From contig DASWQJ010000295.1 in NCBI GenBank assembly GCA_036403795.1, forward strand, positions 1-15,700: a stretch of DNA of 15,700 nucleotides. The letters are read 5' to 3'. The DNA is from Stenotrophomonas_A sp036403795. Lineage in GTDB: Bacteria; Pseudomonadota; Gammaproteobacteria; Xanthomonadales; Xanthomonadaceae. Positions within the stretch are counted from its first letter, which is position 1, and each line of letters opens with the position of its first letter. The notes under the pieces are model-generated. The model worked only from the letters and a program-made list of their open reading frames with translations, ran no database searches and was not told the origin of the DNA. A program made the translations under genes and the position numbers. Positions 15,487 through 15,700 of the stretch are shown in pieces.

Positions 15487-15700
15487 AGGGGTCTTCTCCC
15501 TTTCGCTGGGCGCTTTTGGATCGCGGCTTGCGAGTTGGGGTTTTGTTGTGGGCGCGGTGGGTTTGGGCGGTGGGTTTTAGTTACTTACGGTGCGGGCCCC
15601 GACCTGCCGGGATGGTGGGTCGCGGTTCGAGCGGCCATCCATGGCCGCACTCACCGCACGTGGGCCATCCATGGCCCACTGACCCACCACCCCGCCAGCT
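15487..15700 (-). repeat. Structured dispersed repeat, copy R (inverted partner of 5-215)
   Basis: On the minus strand this repeats copy L in the same order: outer arm (15681-15700), hairpin 15660-15679, hairpin 15631-15648, opposite arm (15600-15621), then the homologous tail to about 15487. The single change in the core is at 15603. It falls in the outer stem and costs one pair. As in copy L, the tail faces inward, toward a TonB receptor gene (btuB). The copy may continue past the window edge. Confidence 0.85.

Noticed and set aside
1..15700. Composite transposon bounded by the inverted repeats
   Set aside because: No transposase, integrase or target-site duplication is visible, and the enclosed genes look like ordinary core metabolism.
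1..15700. CRISPR array, tRNA, rRNA or phage genes
   Set aside because: No regularly spaced direct repeats, tRNA-like cloverleaf with tRNA signature bases, rRNA segments or phage structural genes were seen on either strand.

Overview
The window reads as chromosomal DNA of a high-GC gammaproteobacterium, most likely a member of the Lysobacteraceae/Xanthomonadaceae (Lysobacter, Luteimonas or Pseudoxanthomonas type). This rests on the GC-rich codon use, the TonB-receptor content, the cobalamin gene order and the dispersed palindromic repeats. It is an inference, because no rRNA or other marker gene is present.

Layout. Positions 5-215 carry a structured repeat (copy L). Its near-identical inverted partner (copy R) lies at 15487-15700, so about 15.3 kb is framed by inverted repeats. 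On the + strand follow a TonB-dependent receptor of unknown substrate (422-2764) and a YbaL-type CPA2 cation/proton antiporter with an RCK domain (3030-4727). A hairpin at 4728-4755 separates these from a convergent minus-strand operon.

The operon fills 4830-15028. Read in the direction of transcription it is: cobalamin riboswitch, btuB, two tandem BtuM-like membrane proteins, cobO/btuR, cbiB, cobD, cbiP/cobQ, cobU, cobT, cobC, cobS. Most junctions are ATGA overlaps or short gaps, so one RNA under one B12 riboswitch is likely. Together the products take corrinoids across the outer membrane (BtuB) and perhaps the inner membrane (BtuM). They then adenosylate them (CobO), amidate the ring (CbiP), add the aminopropanol arm (CobD, CbiB), activate it with GMP (CobU), and build and attach the lower ligand (CobT, CobC, CobS). 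No corrin-ring-building gene is present here, which fits salvage and late assembly, but the rest of the genome is not visible.

The points that most deserve a second look are the diverged pair of BtuM paralogues with a shared cysteine motif, the inverted composite-hairpin repeats that sit 5' of both TonB receptors, the competing helices between the riboswitch and btuB, and a proline/glycine-rich palindromic segment inside cobC.
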